Source: Dermabacter indicis
GTDB lineage: Bacteria > Actinomycetota > Actinomycetes > Actinomycetales > Dermabacteraceae
Direction of reading: 5' to 3'
Assembly (NCBI GenBank): GCA_001403775.1
Contig: CYUG01000011.1
Coordinates: forward strand, 130,045-194,044
Length of the DNA: 64,000 bases
Shown here: positions 1-9,040 of the stretch, piece after piece
Position numbering within the stretch: position 1 is the stretch's first letter
How the letters are laid out: each line of letters opens with the position of its first letter
Position numbers and translations under genes: made by a program
The notes under the pieces: model-generated
Seen by the model: only the letters and a program-made list of their open reading frames with translations
What the model was told of the DNA's origin: nothing
Database searches by the model: none

Positions 1-501
1 CTCACGGAAGCCTCCCCTCGTGAAGCGGCGGTTCCGTTCGAGTTTTACGGCCGAAAGACCCGAGTGCGTGGCCGCACGTGGGGTGGCTGCCTCGAGGTAC
101 TCGACCAGCTCGCGTGGGCCAATCGGCTGCCCGCCCCGGCAGATCTCGAAGACGCAATTCTCATTTTCGAAACCTCAGAATTTCGTCCTCCCGCCGATAT
201 CGTGGGCCGCTGGATCCGTGGCATGGGAGAGAGGGGCTACCTCGAGGCTGCCGCAGGCGTACTCGTGGCTCGACCTGTCGTTGACGATCGCGAAAATCCC
301 GCACCTGAGAATGTGCGCGCGGCCCGCCGCGCGGCCCAACGTGACTATGTGCTCGCCGAACTCACACGCTACGCCCCCGACATGCCCGTGTGTTTCGGCC
401 TTCCGTTCGGCCACACTCGCCCCCAGTACGTGATCCCCTATGGCGGCGAGATCACCCTCGATACCGCGCGCAAGGAAATTACCGGCCACTACGGCTCGTA
501 G
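1..501 (+). CDS. LD-carboxypeptidase, S66 family (C-terminal part)
   Basis: The frame is open from base 1, so the 5' end lies outside the window; 166 codons remain before the TAG. Peptidase family S66 (LdcA/MccF) hydrolyses an L,D- or related amide bond in muropeptides or peptide-nucleotide conjugates. The visible part matches the family's C-terminal domain: a TWGGCLEVL segment, an acidic LIFETSE segment, and the ending FGHTRPQYVIPYGG that carries the His of the Ser-Glu-His triad. The Ser nucleophile would be in the missing part. It converges on yaaA with a 3-base gap. Whether the substrate is murein tetrapeptide or a microcin-like compound cannot be decided here. Confidence 0.85.
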   Translation, partial: LTEASPREAAVPFEFYGRKTRVRGRTWGGCLEVLDQLAWANRLPAPADLEDAILIFETSEFRPPADIVGRWIRGMGERGYLEAAAGVLVARPVVDDRENPAPENVRAARRAAQRDYVLAELTRYAPDMPVCFGLPFGHTRPQYVIPYGGEITLDTARKEITGHYGS

Positions 502-504
502 GGC

Positions 505-1275
505 CTAGCGGCGTTCCCAATCGTCGATCACGGTGAGGACCGAACGGGACTTCCCCGGGGTGAGTTCAAAGCCGAGGGAGTCCCCGAGCGATTCTTCGAG
601 GATGGCGAGCACATCACGGGCGGTCTCAGCGGGAGCACTCGCCTCGCCGAGGGCACGAGCCACGAGCCCCCGGTAACGCTTCGCATCATGGCTAATCACG
701 CGTCGCTTACCGTCGCGCACCGCCACGGGGGAGACCTCGAGCACCTGGGAGCCCTTGAGCGGCATCATAGAGCGGTAGGCGCCGGAGCGGCAATCCACGA
801 CAACCTCCGCGCTTTCCTCAATCGCGGCAGCGACTTTTGTGAGACGAGGCCGCCACCACGTGGCCACCTTCCCAAGGCCGTCCACTTCGCTTCCGGCCGA
901 AAGCCTGTAGGCCGGAATGGCATCGGTGCGGCAGTCGACGATTCCAAAAAGCGCGGAGGCGACGAGGAGCCGGCAACCGTCGGACACCGCAGGTTGACCA
1001 AGAGCATCAAAGAGCACCCCTGAATACACGTCGAGCGGGGCTGCGACCGGCTCGTTCTCGAGGCGTGCCATGCGCTCGAGAAGCTCCGGCTGCGAAGCGG
1101 GAATCTTGAGTTTCGCCATAGCGCAATCGCCTCGTGCCGTACTCCCGGCCGCTTCGATCATGTGGCGGCGGGACTCGGTGAGCTCGGGGAAGGCCATGGA
1201 GGAAAGATCGAGGGGTGGCGCATCCGGGGCTGCCGGGCGAGTTTTCGTTTCCGAGGGTGGTAAGAGGATTAACAT
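505..1275 (-). CDS. yaaA: Peroxide stress protein YaaA (UPF0246/DUF328)
   Basis: The 256-residue protein opens with MLILLPPSETK, the signature start of the YaaA family, and has the usual family length. In E. coli YaaA limits intracellular iron and oxidative DNA damage during peroxide stress, and it has a DNA-binding cantaloupe fold. Further family-like stretches are the YSGVLFDALG segment and the DCRSGAYRSMMPL segment in the C-terminal half. It is transcribed away from rnpB, its ATG lying about 45 bases from the RNase P RNA gene, so the two share a short divergent promoter region. No known peroxide-regulator site was recognised. Confidence 0.88.
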   Translation of the reverse strand: MLILLPPSETKTRPAAPDAPPLDLSSMAFPELTESRRHMIEAAGSTARGDCAMAKLKIPASQPELLERMARLENEPVAAPLDVYSGVLFDALGQPAVSDGCRLLVASALFGIVDCRTDAIPAYRLSAGSEVDGLGKVATWWRPRLTKVAAAIEESAEVVVDCRSGAYRSMMPLKGSQVLEVSPVAVRDGKRRVISHDAKRYRGLVARALGEASAPAETARDVLAILEESLGDSLGFELTPGKSRSVLTVIDDWERR

Positions 1276-1321
1276 CTCGCGCGTGCTCCTTACGCTTAGC
1301 AGTGGAGTAAAGTTGAGACCT

Positions 1322-1660
1322 GGACCAGTCAGCTGGACAGTCGCGAGGCGAAGCCTCGAGGAAAGTCCGGGCTCCCCCTGGCACGGTGGTGGGTAACACC
1401 CACCCGGAGTGATCCGCGGGCCAGTGCCACAGAAAGCAAACCGCCTGCTGAAGCAGGTAAGGGTGAAAGGGTGGTGTAAGAGACCACCGCGGCACCAGTG
1501 ATGGTGCCGGCACGGTAAACCCCACCGGGAGCAAGGTCATGCAGGAGGCGCCAAGGCTGCCAGGCCGAGCCTCCGGGTAGGCCGCTCGAGGTCACCGGCA
1601 ACGGTGATCCTAGATAGATGACTGTCGAAACAGAACCCGGCTTATAGGCTGGCTGGTCCG
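1322..1660 (+). ncRNA. rnpB: RNase P RNA, bacterial class A
   Basis: This is the catalytic RNA of RNase P, which removes tRNA 5' leaders. The ends pair as helix P1: GGACCAG at 1322 with CTGGTCC near 1660. The conserved core is present in order: GAGGAAAGTCCGGGCTCC (P3/P4 region), CCACAGAAA, GTAAGGGTGAAAGGG, GGTAAACCCC, and near the 3' end CGAAACAGAACCCGGCTTA. A TAAAGT at 1308-1313 is a plausible -10 box, but no -35 was found. Termini are good to a few bases only. It sits between divergent yaaA and ppgK, which converges on it. Confidence 0.95.
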
Positions 1661-1680
1661 CGCCCTTGGCGCCCCTCAGA

Positions 1681-2532
1681 TCAGGCCTCTTCGACCGACT
1701 CGGCAGCGAGATCTGCGGCCGACGTGTTCTTCTTGTCCTTCTTGGCTTTCTTCTCGCCCTTGTCTTTCTTCACCTCGAGCTTGCGCTCGGCGTGGGCAAG
1801 AGCCGCGGCGCCAATGATGCCTGCCTCATTGCGAAGCTTTGCGGGCACGATCTCGGTGTGGAGGTCGAGGAAGTGCATGAACTTCTTCGAATCCTTCGAC
1901 ACGCCGCCGCCCACGATGAAGAGATCGGGGGAGAAGAGGAACTCCACGTGCGAGTAGAACACCTGGAGGCGTTCCTTCGCCCACTCCTCATAGCTGATTC
2001 CGAGTTGCTCGAAGACCGAGCTTGCGGCAAATTTCTCGATGCTCTTGCCCTCGTACTTGAGGTGGCCGAGCTCCGAGTTAGGAATAAGCTTGCCGTCGAT
2101 GAACATGGCCGAGCCGATGCCCGTGCCGAGCGTCGTCATGATGACGAGGCCGGACTTGTCCTTACCGGCGCCGAACTCCATCTCGGCGATGCCAGCGGCA
2201 TCGGCGTCATTGACCACGAATACCGAATGACCCGTGGTCTCCGAGAGCAGTTCGTCAACGTTGACGCCGATCCACGAATCATCCACGTTCGCGGCCGATT
2301 TTGCGACGCCGTGCTGAATGATCGCGGGGAACGTGACACCCACGGGCATATCGGAAGGAACATCGAACGAATCGATGAGCTCTTTGACGGTCTTGGCGAC
2401 CGCCTTGGGGGTTGCCGGCTGCGGCGTGGGGATACGCACGCGCTTCGCGGCGAGCTCGCCCTTTTTCAGGTTGACGGGCGCGCCCTTGATGCCGCTACCG
2501 CCGATATCGATTCCGAATGCTTCCTTGGCCAT
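1681..2532 (-). CDS. ppgK: Polyphosphate glucokinase
   Basis: A 283-residue ROK-type kinase that phosphorylates glucose with polyphosphate (and usually ATP), an actinobacterial hallmark. The first ATP-binding motif is FGIDIGGSGIKGAPVN at the N-terminus; TTLGTGIGSAMF and ELGHL follow, and VGGGVSKDSKKF is the C-terminal phosphate loop. The frame is open further upstream into map, but the ATG at 2532 is chosen because AAGGAG lies just before it and the family begins here. The tail is Lys- and Glu-rich and probably disordered. It lies about 40 bases after map on the same strand and may be co-transcribed with it. Confidence 0.93.
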   Translation of the reverse strand: MAKEAFGIDIGGSGIKGAPVNLKKGELAAKRVRIPTPQPATPKAVAKTVKELIDSFDVPSDMPVGVTFPAIIQHGVAKSAANVDDSWIGVNVDELLSETTGHSVFVVNDADAAGIAEMEFGAGKDKSGLVIMTTLGTGIGSAMFIDGKLIPNSELGHLKYEGKSIEKFAASSVFEQLGISYEEWAKERLQVFYSHVEFLFSPDLFIVGGGVSKDSKKFMHFLDLHTEIVPAKLRNEAGIIGAAALAHAERKLEVKKDKGEKKAKKDKKNTSAADLAAESVEEA

Positions 2533-2572
2533 GGTGAAATGCTTCTCCTTGCGAGTGACAACGCCGTTTATT

Positions 2573-3478
2573 TTACGCCGAAATTTTTGCGTCTGGATCG
2601 GTGAGGGTCTCGTAGCCGTCCTCCGTGATGAGGAAGGTGTGCTCGAACTGCGCCGTGTAGCCCTTGTCGCGGGTCGTAATGGTCCAGCCGTCATCCCATT
2701 GATCCCACTCCCGAGCACCGAGCGTGACCATGGGTTCGACGGTGAAAATCATGTTTGGCTCAATGATGTCGTCGTAGTGGGGTGCCGAATCGTAGTGGGG
2801 AATGATGAGGCCGTTGTGGAATCCTTCCGCCACACCGTGGCCCGTGAAGTCGCGCACCGAGTCGTAACCGAAGCGTCCCACATACTTTTCGATGACGCGG
2901 CCCACAACATTGACCTCCCGGCCCACCTTCGCGGCGCGGATGCCGCGGAACATCGCCTCTTCGGTTCGGTCAATGAGTGCAGAGGCTTCGGGCGCGATCT
3001 CGCCGATGGGGAACGTGGCGTTCGTGTCGCCGTGGACAACGTCGAGGTAAGCGGTGACATCAACGTTGAGGATGTCGCCCTCCTCCATGACGGTTGAGTC
3101 AGGGATGCCGTGGCACACCACCTCGTTGAGGCTCGTGCAGCACGATTTCGGGAAGCTCAGGTAGCCGAGAGTTGAGGGGTAGGCGCCGTGGTCGAGAATG
3201 ATCTCGTGCACGAGCGCATCGATCTCGTCTGTCGTGACACCTGGCTTCGCGGCATTGCCGGCCTCGCGAAGGGCGATAGCCGCGATCTTCGATGCGCGTC
3301 GGACGCGTTCAATCACGTCGGGCGTTTGCACGTATGGGCCGCAGTTATCTGATTTCGCTTCATCTTTGAACGCGTACTCCGGGCGCTCAATGGCGGCGGG
3401 AACCTGACGGAGCGGGCTTATGACGCCGGGCTCAAGCACGGCGCGGTTTTCGGGGCGAAGCCATTGGTCTACAGTCAT
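2573..3478 (-). CDS. map: Methionine aminopeptidase, type I
   Basis: Removes the initiator Met from nascent proteins at the ribosome. The 301-residue protein carries the five metal ligands of the pita-bread fold in order: Asp in NVDVTAYLD, Asp in HGDTNATF, His in [11 protein letters not shown], Glu in FTVEPMV and Glu in QFEHTFLI. About 40 residues precede the catalytic domain, as in longer actinobacterial MetAPs; they contain no zinc-finger cysteines. The ATG is at 3476-3478. It is divergent from the small acidic gene at 3531 and upstream of ppgK on the minus strand. Confidence 0.95.
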   Translation of the reverse strand: MTVDQWLRPENRAVLEPGVISPLRQVPAAIERPEYAFKDEAKSDNCGPYVQTPDVIERVRRASKIAAIALREAGNAAKPGVTTDEIDALVHEIILDHGAYPSTLGYLSFPKSCCTSLNEVVCHGIPDSTVMEEGDILNVDVTAYLDVVHGDTNATFPIGEIAPEASALIDRTEEAMFRGIRAAKVGREVNVVGRVIEKYVGRFGYDSVRDFTGHGVAEGFHNGLIIPHYDSAPHYDDIIEPNMIFTVEPMVTLGAREWDQWDDGWTITTRDKGYTAQFEHTFLITEDGYETLTDPDAKISA

Positions 3479-3530
3479 GACTATCAGTCTCGCAGGTTCT
3501 TCTGGATAACGAATAACGAAAGGCCGCGCC

Positions 3531-3758
3531 GTGAGCGAGTTCTATTACAACACCAAGACGAAGCAGATCGAAGAGGGCAATCAGAGCCCCGCGATCGAAC
3601 TCATGGGTCCCTACCAAACGCGCGAAGAAGCGCAGCATGCGCTCGAGCTCGCCGAGGAGCGCAACGAGGAATGGGACGACGCGACCGAAGAGTGGAACGA
3701 GTACTACAAGGACGACGAGGACACCGAGAGCGACGAACGCGAAGGCGGCGAGTTCTAA
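3531..3758 (+). CDS. Small acidic protein, SPOR-like/unknown
   Basis: A 75-residue cytosolic protein with GTG start and a GAAAGG ribosome site 7 bases upstream. It starts with a [12 protein letters not shown] segment followed by [14 protein letters not shown] and a Glu/Asp-rich tail. Similar short proteins next to map in other Micrococcales are, as I recall, often labelled SPOR-domain proteins, although only one half of a SPOR repeat would fit here. No signal peptide or membrane segment is present. GC-rich codon use and the clean ribosome site support a real gene. The function is unknown. Confidence 0.7.
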   Translation: MSEFYYNTKTKQIEEGNQSPAIELMGPYQTREEAQHALELAEERNEEWDDATEEWNEYYKDDEDTESDEREGGEF

Positions 3759-3799
3759 GGGCCGCGGTCACAGCACGCCACTCGGGCCCGCTGCGGACC

Positions 3800-4612
3800 C
3801 TACTTTTCGAATGTGTGCTCCGGAGCGGGAAACTCCTTCGCGCGAACGGCATCGCCGTATTCGCGCGCCGCTCGAGAAAGATCCGAGCGGAGATCGGCGA
3901 AGGCCTTCACGAAGCGCGGTGCAAAGCCGCTGAGCCCGGCCATGTCCTGCCACACGAGCACCTGCCCATCGCACTCGGGGCCCGCGCCGATACCGATCGT
4001 GGGCACATCGAGCGCCTCCGTCACGCGCGCCGCGAGCGGAGCCGGCACGAGCTCGAGAACGATGGCGAAAGCGCCGGCATTTTGCAGGGCAATCGCGTCG
4101 GCAAGGAGGGCGTCGGCCTTCTCCCCGCGCCCCTGCACCTTGAACCCGCCGAGCTGATTGACCGACTGCGGCGTAAACCCGAGGTGCCCGCACACGGGGA
4201 TTCCGGCGCGCACGAGCGCCTCGACCTGCGGCAAGATTTCCCGTCCGCCCTCGAGCTTGACCGCGTGCGCGCCTGACTGCATGAGCTCAACCCCGTGGCG
4301 TACCGCGTCCCCGGCGCTCGCCTGATAGGTGCCAAAAGCGAGATCAGCAAGCACGAGCGGGCGCTCACATGAGCGGGCTACGGCTCCCGTGAAACGCACG
4401 ATGTCGGAGTGCTTTGTGTACACGGTCGAGTCGTACCCGAGCACGGTGTTGCCCGCCGAATCGCCTACGAGGAGCACATCTATTCCGGCCTCATCGAAGA
4501 TGCGGGCGCTGAACGTGTCGTAGCTCGTGAGCATCGTGATCGCGCGCCCTTCGTTCTTGAAGTCGCGAAGAGTGTGGGTGCGGACCTTGCGCGGGGCTCT
4601 GCTCTCGCTCAC
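3800..4612 (-). CDS. panB: 3-methyl-2-oxobutanoate hydroxymethyltransferase
   Basis: First committed step of pantothenate (coenzyme A) synthesis: transfer of a hydroxymethyl group from methylenetetrahydrofolate to ketoisovalerate. The 270-residue product has the family stretches MLTSYDTFSARIFDEAGID and LLVGDSAGNTVLGY (metal-binding Asp), the Lys in AVKLEGG, GHLGFTPQSV, and the catalytic Glu in IVLELVP. The frame is open about 32 codons further upstream, but the GTG at 4612 has AAAGGA seven bases before it and gives the usual length. No panC or panD is nearby, so pantothenate genes are scattered. Confidence 0.95.
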   Translation of the reverse strand: MSESRAPRKVRTHTLRDFKNEGRAITMLTSYDTFSARIFDEAGIDVLLVGDSAGNTVLGYDSTVYTKHSDIVRFTGAVARSCERPLVLADLAFGTYQASAGDAVRHGVELMQSGAHAVKLEGGREILPQVEALVRAGIPVCGHLGFTPQSVNQLGGFKVQGRGEKADALLADAIALQNAGAFAIVLELVPAPLAARVTEALDVPTIGIGAGPECDGQVLVWQDMAGLSGFAPRFVKAFADLRSDLSRAAREYGDAVRAKEFPAPEHTFEK

Positions 4613-4715
4613 GGGAAATCCTTTCGTGCGTGTCGGGTGCGACGCGTGTGCCCTCAGCGTATCCGGCCTCTCGGGGGACTTCAGCGCTACGGTCGGCGTG
4701 GGGCACAATTGATGT

Positions 4716-6047
4716 ATGGAACGCCACCAGGACTCAGTGCTCAGGCAGGTCGAAGAACAGGGGATTGACTACATCCGCCTGTGGTTCAGCGATGTTGTGG
4801 GACGCCTCAAATCGGTGGTGATCTCGCCGCACGATCTCGAAAAAGCCTTTGATGAGGGCATTGGAATCGATGGAAGCGCAATCGAAGGGCTGACGCGCTC
4901 GTACGAATCGGACATGCTTCTTCGCCCCGACCCCTCAACGTTCCGCGTCATGGGCGCCCCGCGCGGCGGCGAAACCGGCGTCATGATCTGCGACGTCTTC
5001 ACGCCCGATTCAGAACCGGCAGCTTCGGATCCGCGCCGCGTTCTTCGCGACGCCCTCGCGCGTGCCGAGGCCAAGGGGCTTGAATTCCTCACGCATCCCG
5101 AGGTCGAATTCTACCTTTTTGATCGCCGCTACGAGCAGGGCGTGCCTCTCGAGCCCGTCGATCAAGGTGGCTACTTCGATTACGTGCAGCGGATGGACGG
5201 CAGTCGCTTTCGTCGTGAAGCGATGCAGGAACTCGAGCGCATGAATATCCATGTCGAGTACTCCCATCACGAGGGAGGCCCGGGGCAAAACGAAATCGAT
5301 CTTCGATACGCGGATGCGCTGACGACCGCGGATAACCTTTTGACGCTGCGCGCTGTCGTCAAGGGCATTGCTCTCGCTGAAGGGAAGTTCGCGAGCTTCA
5401 TGCCGAAGCCTATGATCGAACACCCCGGTAACGGCATGCACACCCATCTTTCGCTCTTCCACAACGGTACGAACATCTTCCACGAGCCGGGAGCCGAGTA
5501 CGGACTTTCGCGCACCGCACGTCACTTCATTGCGGGACTTCTTGTCCACGCTCGCGAATATTCGATCCTCACCAACCAGTTCGTGAACTCCTACAAGCGT
5601 CTGTGGGGTGAACAAGAGGCTCCGAGCTACATCGTGTGGGGCCACAACAACCGCAGCGCCCTCGTGCGCGTACCGTTCCACAAGCCAACCAAAGGGACAA
5701 GCTCGCGGGTGGAGTTTCGGGGTCTCGATTCAGCAGCGAATCCCTACCTTGCTTTCGCAGCGCTCCTGGGAGCCGGCCTCAAGGGCATCGAAGAGGAATA
5801 CCCGCTTCCCGATGGTGCCGAAGACACGGTGTGGGAACTCACTGAACGTGAACGCCAGGCGATGGGGATCAAACCTCTGCCCTCCGACCTCTTGCGGGCA
5901 ATCGAAAGTTTCGAGAATTCCGAGCTCATGGCGGATATTCTCGGCGAACAGGTCTTCGAATACATTCTCCGCGACAAGCGACGTGAATGGGAGGGCTATC
6001 GCCGCCAGGTGACCGATGCCGAACTTCGCACGACGTTCGACATCTGA
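4716..6047 (+). CDS. glnA2: Glutamine synthetase-like enzyme, type I, GlnA2 class
   Basis: The 443-residue protein has the type I glutamine synthetase fold: GIGIDGSAIEG, the EVEFYLF metal-ligand strand, GGPGQNEIDLRYADA, KPMIEHPGNGMHTH and NRSALVR. It lacks the adenylylation tyrosine loop seen in the glnA of this window: the equivalent stretch reads LPDGAEDTVWEL. It therefore should not be controlled by GlnE. In mycobacteria GlnA2 is dispensable for glutamine supply, and in some actinobacteria related paralogues are gamma-glutamylpolyamine synthetases, so the true substrate is uncertain. It lies 8 bases before glnE, as in Mycobacterium. Confidence 0.9.
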   Translation: MERHQDSVLRQVEEQGIDYIRLWFSDVVGRLKSVVISPHDLEKAFDEGIGIDGSAIEGLTRSYESDMLLRPDPSTFRVMGAPRGGETGVMICDVFTPDSEPAASDPRRVLRDALARAEAKGLEFLTHPEVEFYLFDRRYEQGVPLEPVDQGGYFDYVQRMDGSRFRREAMQELERMNIHVEYSHHEGGPGQNEIDLRYADALTTADNLLTLRAVVKGIALAEGKFASFMPKPMIEHPGNGMHTHLSLFHNGTNIFHEPGAEYGLSRTARHFIAGLLVHAREYSILTNQFVNSYKRLWGEQEAPSYIVWGHNNRSALVRVPFHKPTKGTSSRVEFRGLDSAANPYLAFAALLGAGLKGIEEEYPLPDGAEDTVWELTERERQAMGIKPLPSDLLRAIESFENSELMADILGEQVFEYILRDKRREWEGYRRQVTDAELRTTFDI

Positions 6048-6055
6048 GGCTCAGC

Positions 6056-9028
6056 ATGCGGCTTGAGACCGGCGCGATCGAGGCGCTGCAGTCAGGGGAC
6101 ATCGGCGGCGAGTTCACCCACTTCGACCTTGCGCGCCTCGGCTTCGTGCGCACCGAGAAGAGCGCCGCACTCCTTTCTGAAGACGCACTTTTCTGCGTGC
6201 CAGCGCAGCTTGTGCGCGCAATGGGGGCAGCGGCAGATCCCGATGAGGCACTCCTCGGTCTCACGCGCCTCGCCGGCGCTGCCGCCGAGGCGGGGGAGAC
6301 GCAGCAGTTTGCCCGAGTGGTGCGGGACGAGCGGCTCGGGCGCACACTCGTGCTCCTGCTCGGAAGCTCGGTTGCCCTGGGCGATGCGCTTGCGAGGCAA
6401 GTGGGGGCGCTTGAGAACATTCTTGGGTGTCCGACGCTTGCCGGGCCCACGCGAAAAAGATTTCGCGAGGTGATGCTTGCCGCCGTCGGCTGCGATCCTG
6501 AGGCTGCGGTCCCCGTCGCTGAAGCGGGAGAGGAGCCGCGCCATGCTTTTCGGCGCGCCTACTATTTTCTGCTCGCCCAAATTGCTGCCCGCGACGTCCA
6601 CGCTCCCGCTCCCGCGGAACACCAACAGGAGGTCTCTGCGCTTCTGAGCGACCTCGCCGATGCCGCCCTCGAAGCAGCTCTCGCGCTCGCTCGCGCCGCA
6701 ACCGAGGGGCACGAGGCCGTGCGACTTGCGATTATCGCGATGGGGAAAACTGGGGCGCGCGAGCTCAACTATGTTTCTGACGTGGACGTCATGTACGTTG
6801 CGGAGGCCGCACACGAGGGCGTGAGTGAAGCCGACGTCACGAGAGTGGGAAGTGCCCTCGCGCGTGAAGTGGCGCGCGTGTGCGAAGAACGTACCGCCGA
6901 CGGCAGTCTGTGGCAGGTCGATGCGAATTTGCGCCCTGAGGGACGCGACGGGGAGCTGGTTCGCACGCTCGACTCCTACGCCCGCTACTACCGGAAGTGG
7001 GCCCGAACGTGGGAGTTCCAAGCACTCCTCAAGGCTCGCGCTTGTGCGGGCGATCGCGAGCTCGGCGCGCAATTCGAGGAAATGACAACGCCCCTCGTGT
7101 GGCAAGCCTCCTCACGCGAGGGATTTGTGGACGACACCCGTGCGATGCGAGCGAGGGTGCTTAAACACGCCGACGCTGAACGCGATCTCAAACTCGGGCG
7201 CGGCGGACTTCGCGACATTGAATTCACGGTCCAGCTGCTCCAAATGGTGCACGGCCGCACCGACGAGAGCATTCGGGAAGCGGGGACACTCGTCGCGCTT
7301 GAGGCCCTCACGCGCGGCGGCTACGTGGGCCGCGAGCATTCCGCTGAACTTGCCGAGGCCTACCGATTCCTCCGCGTGTGCGAACATCGGCTCCAACTGT
7401 GGCGTTTGCGGCGCACCCACATGCTGCCCACCGCCGAACGCGATGCGCGCCGCCTCGCACGAGCGCTCGGTGTGCGGCCCGAACACCTGCGACGCAACAT
7501 TGAAACCGTGCGCAGGCGTGTGCGCCAACTCCACGAAGAGATCTACTTTCGCCCGCTCCTCGCGACCTCCGCGCGCCTCAGCGACGGCCAAATTTCTCTC
7601 AGTGCCGAAGCCCAACGCGATCGACTCGAAGCGATTGGCTACCGCGATCCGAAGCGCGCTTTTCAACACATTGAGGCACTCACGAGAGGGCTGAGTCGCG
7701 GCTCTGCGATTCAAAAGCAGTTGCTTCCGGCCTTTCTCGAATGGTTTGCAGGAGGAGTGGATCCCGATCTGGGGCTGCTGTCGTTCCGCAAGCTCTCCGA
7801 GACGCTCCGCGAAACCCACTGGTTTCTCGGAATGCTGCGGGACTCGGGGGTTGCCGCCGAACGGCTCACACACATCCTCTCGAGCTCACGATACGTGGGT
7901 GAACAGCTCGAACGCCACCCGAACACCGTGCGCTGGCTTTCGAACGATGCCCAATTGCAGCCCCTCACCCGCGCACAGATGACGAAGGAACTTGATTCGA
8001 TCGCCGGTCTGGCCGCGAATGAGGACCACGTGATCGACGCCCTTCGCGGCGTGCGCGCACGCGAGATTGTGAGAATCTGCCTCGCGCACCTCTCAGGCAT
8101 CCTCGATCTGCGAGAACTTGCCCGTGCCCTGACCGATCTCGCCGAAACGATCCTCGCTTTCACCGTGGCACGCGTGAGTGAGGGGGCAAACGCTCGGCTG
8201 TGCGTGATCGCCATGGGGTCATTTGGAGCGGGCGAGATGGGGTACTCTTCCGACGCCGATGTGCAGTTCGTGTGTGAGGGCGACCTCGAGGTCGCGACGC
8301 AGATCGCCGCCCGCGTACAGAAAATCCTTAACGCCCCGGCTTCGGGCATCAACATGCGCGTCAATGCCGACCTCCGCCCCGAAGGCCGCTCGGGCCCCCT
8401 CGTGCGTACCCTTGCGAGCTTCGATGACTACTACGCACACCACGCTGAAAGGTGGGAACGCCAAGCGCTGCTGCGTGCGCGCTGTGTCGCCGGGCCGAAA
8501 GAGCTATGCGTCGCGGTCACGCGGATCATGGACCGCGAGCGCTATCGTCCCGGCAAGATGGACGAGCGCGAGCGCCGAGACTTCGCCCGCATGAAAGCCC
8601 GCATCGAAGGCGAGCGGCTCCCGCGTGGCGTGCGGCCGAGTCATCACCTCAAACTGGGCCGTGGTGGAACCACCGACGTCGAATGGGCCGTGCAGCGACT
8701 CCTTCTTGACCATGCGGGAAACGACGAGAGCCTGCGGACCGTCGGAACTCTTGACGCCCTTGCCGCCCTCGAGAGCGCGGGGCACCTGACCTCCGCAGAT
8801 GCCCATGCGCTTCGCCGCGCCTGGCTGCTTGCATGGGAGTTACGGCGTGTGCTCTTTCTGTGGCGCGGGCGCGAAACCGACATCCTCCCAACCGACCTCG
8901 TTGACCTGCGCGCCATCGCCGCACTCGTGCGTGAACCTGTGGAGAATGCGAGCGCGATCGAGGAGAGATACCTCAAAGTCACGCGCCACTCGCGCCAGGT
9001 CGCCGAACGCCTGATCTTTGACGAGTAG
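6056..9028 (+). CDS. glnE: Bifunctional glutamine synthetase adenylyltransferase/deadenylase
   Basis: A 990-residue enzyme that attaches and removes AMP on glutamine synthetase according to nitrogen status. It has two nucleotidyltransferase domains: the N-terminal one with GKTGARELNYVSDVD near residue 229 and the C-terminal one with GSFGAGEMGYSSDAD near residue 720. Each is followed by a helical GlnD/PII-uridylyltransferase-like domain beginning LKLGRGGLRDIEF or LKLGRGGTTDVEW. The chosen ATG at 6056 starts MRLETGAIE. Its likely target is the glnA at 9967, not glnA2. The length is normal and no frame is broken. Confidence 0.96.
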   Translation: MRLETGAIEALQSGDIGGEFTHFDLARLGFVRTEKSAALLSEDALFCVPAQLVRAMGAAADPDEALLGLTRLAGAAAEAGETQQFARVVRDERLGRTLVLLLGSSVALGDALARQVGALENILGCPTLAGPTRKRFREVMLAAVGCDPEAAVPVAEAGEEPRHAFRRAYYFLLAQIAARDVHAPAPAEHQQEVSALLSDLADAALEAALALARAATEGHEAVRLAIIAMGKTGARELNYVSDVDVMYVAEAAHEGVSEADVTRVGSALAREVARVCEERTADGSLWQVDANLRPEGRDGELVRTLDSYARYYRKWARTWEFQALLKARACAGDRELGAQFEEMTTPLVWQASSREGFVDDTRAMRARVLKHADAERDLKLGRGGLRDIEFTVQLLQMVHGRTDESIREAGTLVALEALTRGGYVGREHSAELAEAYRFLRVCEHRLQLWRLRRTHMLPTAERDARRLARALGVRPEHLRRNIETVRRRVRQLHEEIYFRPLLATSARLSDGQISLSAEAQRDRLEAIGYRDPKRAFQHIEALTRGLSRGSAIQKQLLPAFLEWFAGGVDPDLGLLSFRKLSETLRETHWFLGMLRDSGVAAERLTHILSSSRYVGEQLERHPNTVRWLSNDAQLQPLTRAQMTKELDSIAGLAANEDHVIDALRGVRAREIVRICLAHLSGILDLRELARALTDLAETILAFTVARVSEGANARLCVIAMGSFGAGEMGYSSDADVQFVCEGDLEVATQIAARVQKILNAPASGINMRVNADLRPEGRSGPLVRTLASFDDYYAHHAERWERQALLRARCVAGPKELCVAVTRIMDRERYRPGKMDERERRDFARMKARIEGERLPRGVRPSHHLKLGRGGTTDVEWAVQRLLLDHAGNDESLRTVGTLDALAALESAGHLTSADAHALRRAWLLAWELRRVLFLWRGRETDILPTDLVDLRAIAALVREPVENASAIEERYLKVTRHSRQVAERLIFDE

Positions 9029-9040
9029 CCTGAAGAGGCT

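Noticed and set aside
1007-1601. Open frames across the RNase P RNA gene
   Set aside because: The sequence matches RNase P RNA core motifs and closing helix; the frames have no family features.
1666-2604. Long plus-strand open frames opposite ppgK, and similar frames opposite alaS, lpd, glnA, dop and helY
   Set aside because: They are mirror frames caused by high GC at third codon positions; the minus- or plus-strand partner is a recognised full-length enzyme in each case.
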